Origin: DATLZC01 sp037444005
GTDB lineage: Bacteria > Chloroflexota > Dehalococcoidia > DSTF01 > JACRBR01
DNA: 7,041 nt
Assembly: GCA_037444005.1 (NCBI GenBank)
Contig: JBBING010000107.1
Span: 1-7,041 of the forward strand
Direction of reading: 5' to 3'
Each line of letters opens with the position of its first letter. Within the stretch, counting starts at the first letter, position 1. The position numbers and the translations under genes were made by a program. Positions 5,704 to 7,041 of the stretch are shown one piece after another. The notes under the pieces were generated by a model. That model saw only the letters and a program-made list of their open reading frames with translations. It was not told where the DNA came from and did no database searches.

Positions 5704-6945
5704 GTGAACGTCCTCTACCAGACCCTTCTCCCCTTTCTCGGCATCATCGTCTTCCTCATCGTTGTGCACGAGCTCGGCCACTTCGTGACAGCCAAGCTCG
5801 CCGGCGTCAAGGTCCTCGAGTTCGGCATCGGGTACCCGCCGCGCATCTGGGGCATCCGGCGCGGCGAAACCGAGTACACCGTCAACATCGTGCCCCTGGG
5901 CGGCTTCGTGCGGCTGCTCGGCGAGGAGGACCCGAGCGACCCGCGCAGCCTGGCCGCGAAGCCCCGCTGGGTGCGCATCATCGTCCTCGCTTCAGGCGCC
6001 GGCATGAACCTCGTGCTCGCCGTCTTCCTGTTCGCGCTCGCGCTGAGCATCCCGCGCGAGGTCGACGTGGGTAAGGCGATCATTCTCGATGTGCAGCCCA
6101 ACTCCCCGGCGGAGCGGGCCGGCCTCCAGCCCGGCGACCTCATCCTCGAGGTCGAGGGCCGCAAGATCCAGAACGTGGGCGACGTCAGCCGGCAGGTCCT
6201 GCTGAATCTCGGCGAGGACATCACGTTCAAGGTGAAGCGCGGCCAGGAGATCATCACGACGAAGGCCCACGCTCGCTTCGACCCGCCGAACGCCATCGAC
6301 CCGAAGACCGGAGAGGTGGCGAAGGATTACGAGACCTGCGAGACGCTGCAGCAGGGGGCCACCGGCATCACCGTCGGCCCCGCCTTCGGCTCCGTGCGCG
6401 CGATCCCCGAGGAAGAACGGCTTCGCCGGCTCGAAGAGCTGAGGGCGCTCCCTTGCGCGCCCCCGAACCTCGAACTCGCTGATATTCCGCAGTTCGAGAT
6501 CACGCCGTTCACCGAGGTGCAGCGCGAACCCCCGCGGGTCGCGCTCAAGGACGGCGTGCGGATCAGCTACGAGTCGCTCATCCTCGCGCGCAACGAGGTC
6601 ATCCGGTGGATCACGGGCGGCAGCCGGCCCCAGCTCTCCGGACCGGTGGGCATTGCGCAGGCCACGGGCGAGGTGGTCGAGGAGGCCGGCTGGAAGTCGC
6701 TGACGGACTTCGCCGGACTACTCAGCATCAACCTCGCGATTCTGAACATCCTCCCGCTGCCGATGCTGGACGGCGGCCGGGTGGTGTTCGTGCTTCTCGA
6801 AGTGCTGCGCGGAGGCCGGCGCATCGCCCCCCAGAAGGAGGCGATGGTCCATTTCATCGGGCTCGTCGCGCTCCTCACCTTCGCGGTCGTGATAACCTAC
6901 TTCGATATCCTCCGCATCTTCGAGGGAAGGAGCCTCCTGCAATGA
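5704..6945 (+). CDS. rseP: Site-2-type intramembrane zinc metalloprotease (RseP/RasP family)
   Basis: Membrane protease that cuts substrates inside the bilayer; E. coli RseP and Bacillus RasP degrade anti-sigma factors and leftover signal peptides. The first membrane segment (about 8-26) holds the zinc-binding HELGH at 22-26 with catalytic E23, followed by the EFGIGYPPR region. A second segment lies near 92-115. One PDZ domain spans about 123-195 (PNSPAERAGLQPGDLILEVEG). NILPLPMLDGGR places the third zinc ligand at D356, and a last segment near 385-402 precedes the C-terminus. At 413 residues it is longer than minimal single-PDZ members; a charged stretch at about 228-275 with an EEERLRRLEELR helix, plus cysteines C212 and C251, makes up the excess. 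Start GTG at 5704 is forced within limits by an in-frame TAA at 5692-5694. No Shine-Dalgarno is visible. The substrate is unknown; no sigma or anti-sigma gene is in the window. Confidence 0.93.
   Translation: MNVLYQTLLPFLGIIVFLIVVHELGHFVTAKLAGVKVLEFGIGYPPRIWGIRRGETEYTVNIVPLGGFVRLLGEEDPSDPRSLAAKPRWVRIIVLASGAGMNLVLAVFLFALALSIPREVDVGKAIILDVQPNSPAERAGLQPGDLILEVEGRKIQNVGDVSRQVLLNLGEDITFKVKRGQEIITTKAHARFDPPNAIDPKTGEVAKDYETCETLQQGATGITVGPAFGSVRAIPEEERLRRLEELRALPCAPPNLELADIPQFEITPFTEVQREPPRVALKDGVRISYESLILARNEVIRWITGGSRPQLSGPVGIAQATGEVVEEAGWKSLTDFAGLLSINLAILNILPLPMLDGGRVVFVLLEVLRGGRRIAPQKEAMVHFIGLVALLTFAVVITYFDILRIFEGRSLLQ
6925..6932 (+). promoter_or_regulatory. Shine-Dalgarno of ispG inside the end of rseP
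   Basis: GGAAGGAG at 6925-6932, coded within the last codons of rseP, lies 9 nt before the ATG at 6942. It supports the ATGA overlap start over any later start and indicates that ispG can recruit ribosomes on its own. Confidence 0.6.
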
Positions 6946-7041
6946 TCCGGGAGCGCCGCAAGTCGAAGCAGATTCGCATCGGGGATGTGACGGTGGGCGG
7001 GGACGCGCCCATCCGGGTGCAGTCCATGTGCTCCACCGACA
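6942..7041 (+). CDS. ispG: 4-hydroxy-3-methylbut-2-enyl diphosphate synthase, 5' end only
   Basis: Only the first 33 codons are inside the window; the gene continues past the right edge. IspG (GcpE) is the iron-sulfur enzyme that turns methylerythritol cyclodiphosphate into HMBPP near the end of the MEP pathway. The visible part reads RRKSKQIRIGDVTVGGDAP followed by IRVQSMCSTD, which matches the family N-terminus (basic residues, then a valine/glycine strand pair, then the PIxVQSM block). Many homologues have VQSMTNT or VQSMTST, so the cysteine is a variant. The ATG overlaps the rseP TGA and is preceded by a good Shine-Dalgarno. Standing two genes after dxr, another MEP enzyme, supports the call. 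The catalytic cysteines lie in the C-terminal part and cannot be checked. Confidence 0.88.
   Translation, partial: MIRERRKSKQIRIGDVTVGGDAPIRVQSMCSTD

Noticed and set aside
5704..6945. Two PDZ domains in RseP as in E. coli
   Set aside because: Only one PDZ pattern is visible (about 123-195); the following segment is charged and lacks a second GLQPGD-like motif.

Overview
This window is a nine-gene, same-strand housekeeping operon from a high-GC bacterium (about two thirds G+C, strongly GC-biased third codon positions). Gene order is rpsB, tsf, pyrH, frr, uppS, cdsA, dxr, rseP and the 5' end of ispG, which runs off the right edge. I infer a member of the Chloroflexota, possibly near Dehalococcoidia. 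The reasons are the very short single-module EF-Ts (167 residues), a PyrH of the Bacillus-like type, and an unbroken run from translation genes into the MEP/undecaprenyl/CDP-diacylglycerol genes. The phylum call rests on remembered family traits, not on a search.

Layout. Positions 1-215 are non-coding. They hold a 9-bp GC-rich inverted repeat (55-63/83-91), an extended -10 promoter element (98-106), and a leader of about 100 nt with two GC-rich hairpins that can pair alternatively (113-126 and 139-154). A strong Shine-Dalgarno sequence (204-210) then fixes a TTG start for rpsB. From 216 onward coding is almost continuous. Junctions are 12, 23, 2, 8 and 6 nt, then a 4-nt ATGA overlap (cdsA/dxr), a 32-nt gap (dxr/rseP) and a second ATGA overlap (rseP/ispG). 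The dxr/rseP gap is the only junction lacking a ribosome-binding site while carrying a possible hairpin and a -10-like hexamer.

How the genes work together. rpsB, tsf and frr serve the ribosome (small-subunit protein, EF-Tu recharging, ribosome recycling). pyrH makes UDP for nucleotides and UDP-sugars. dxr and ispG are steps of the MEP pathway to isoprenoid precursors. uppS turns those precursors into the C55 carrier lipid for the cell envelope. cdsA activates phosphatidic acid for phospholipids. rseP is an intramembrane protease that usually acts in envelope-stress signalling. The operon thus ties protein synthesis capacity to membrane and envelope precursor supply.

I found no mobile element, CRISPR array, tRNA or rRNA gene, defence system or unknown coding gene. 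The points worth a second look are regulatory (rpsB leader, dxr/rseP junction) or protein-level (charged two-cysteine insert in RseP, PyrH tail, a few motif substitutions). I do not see evidence of a previously undescribed system.
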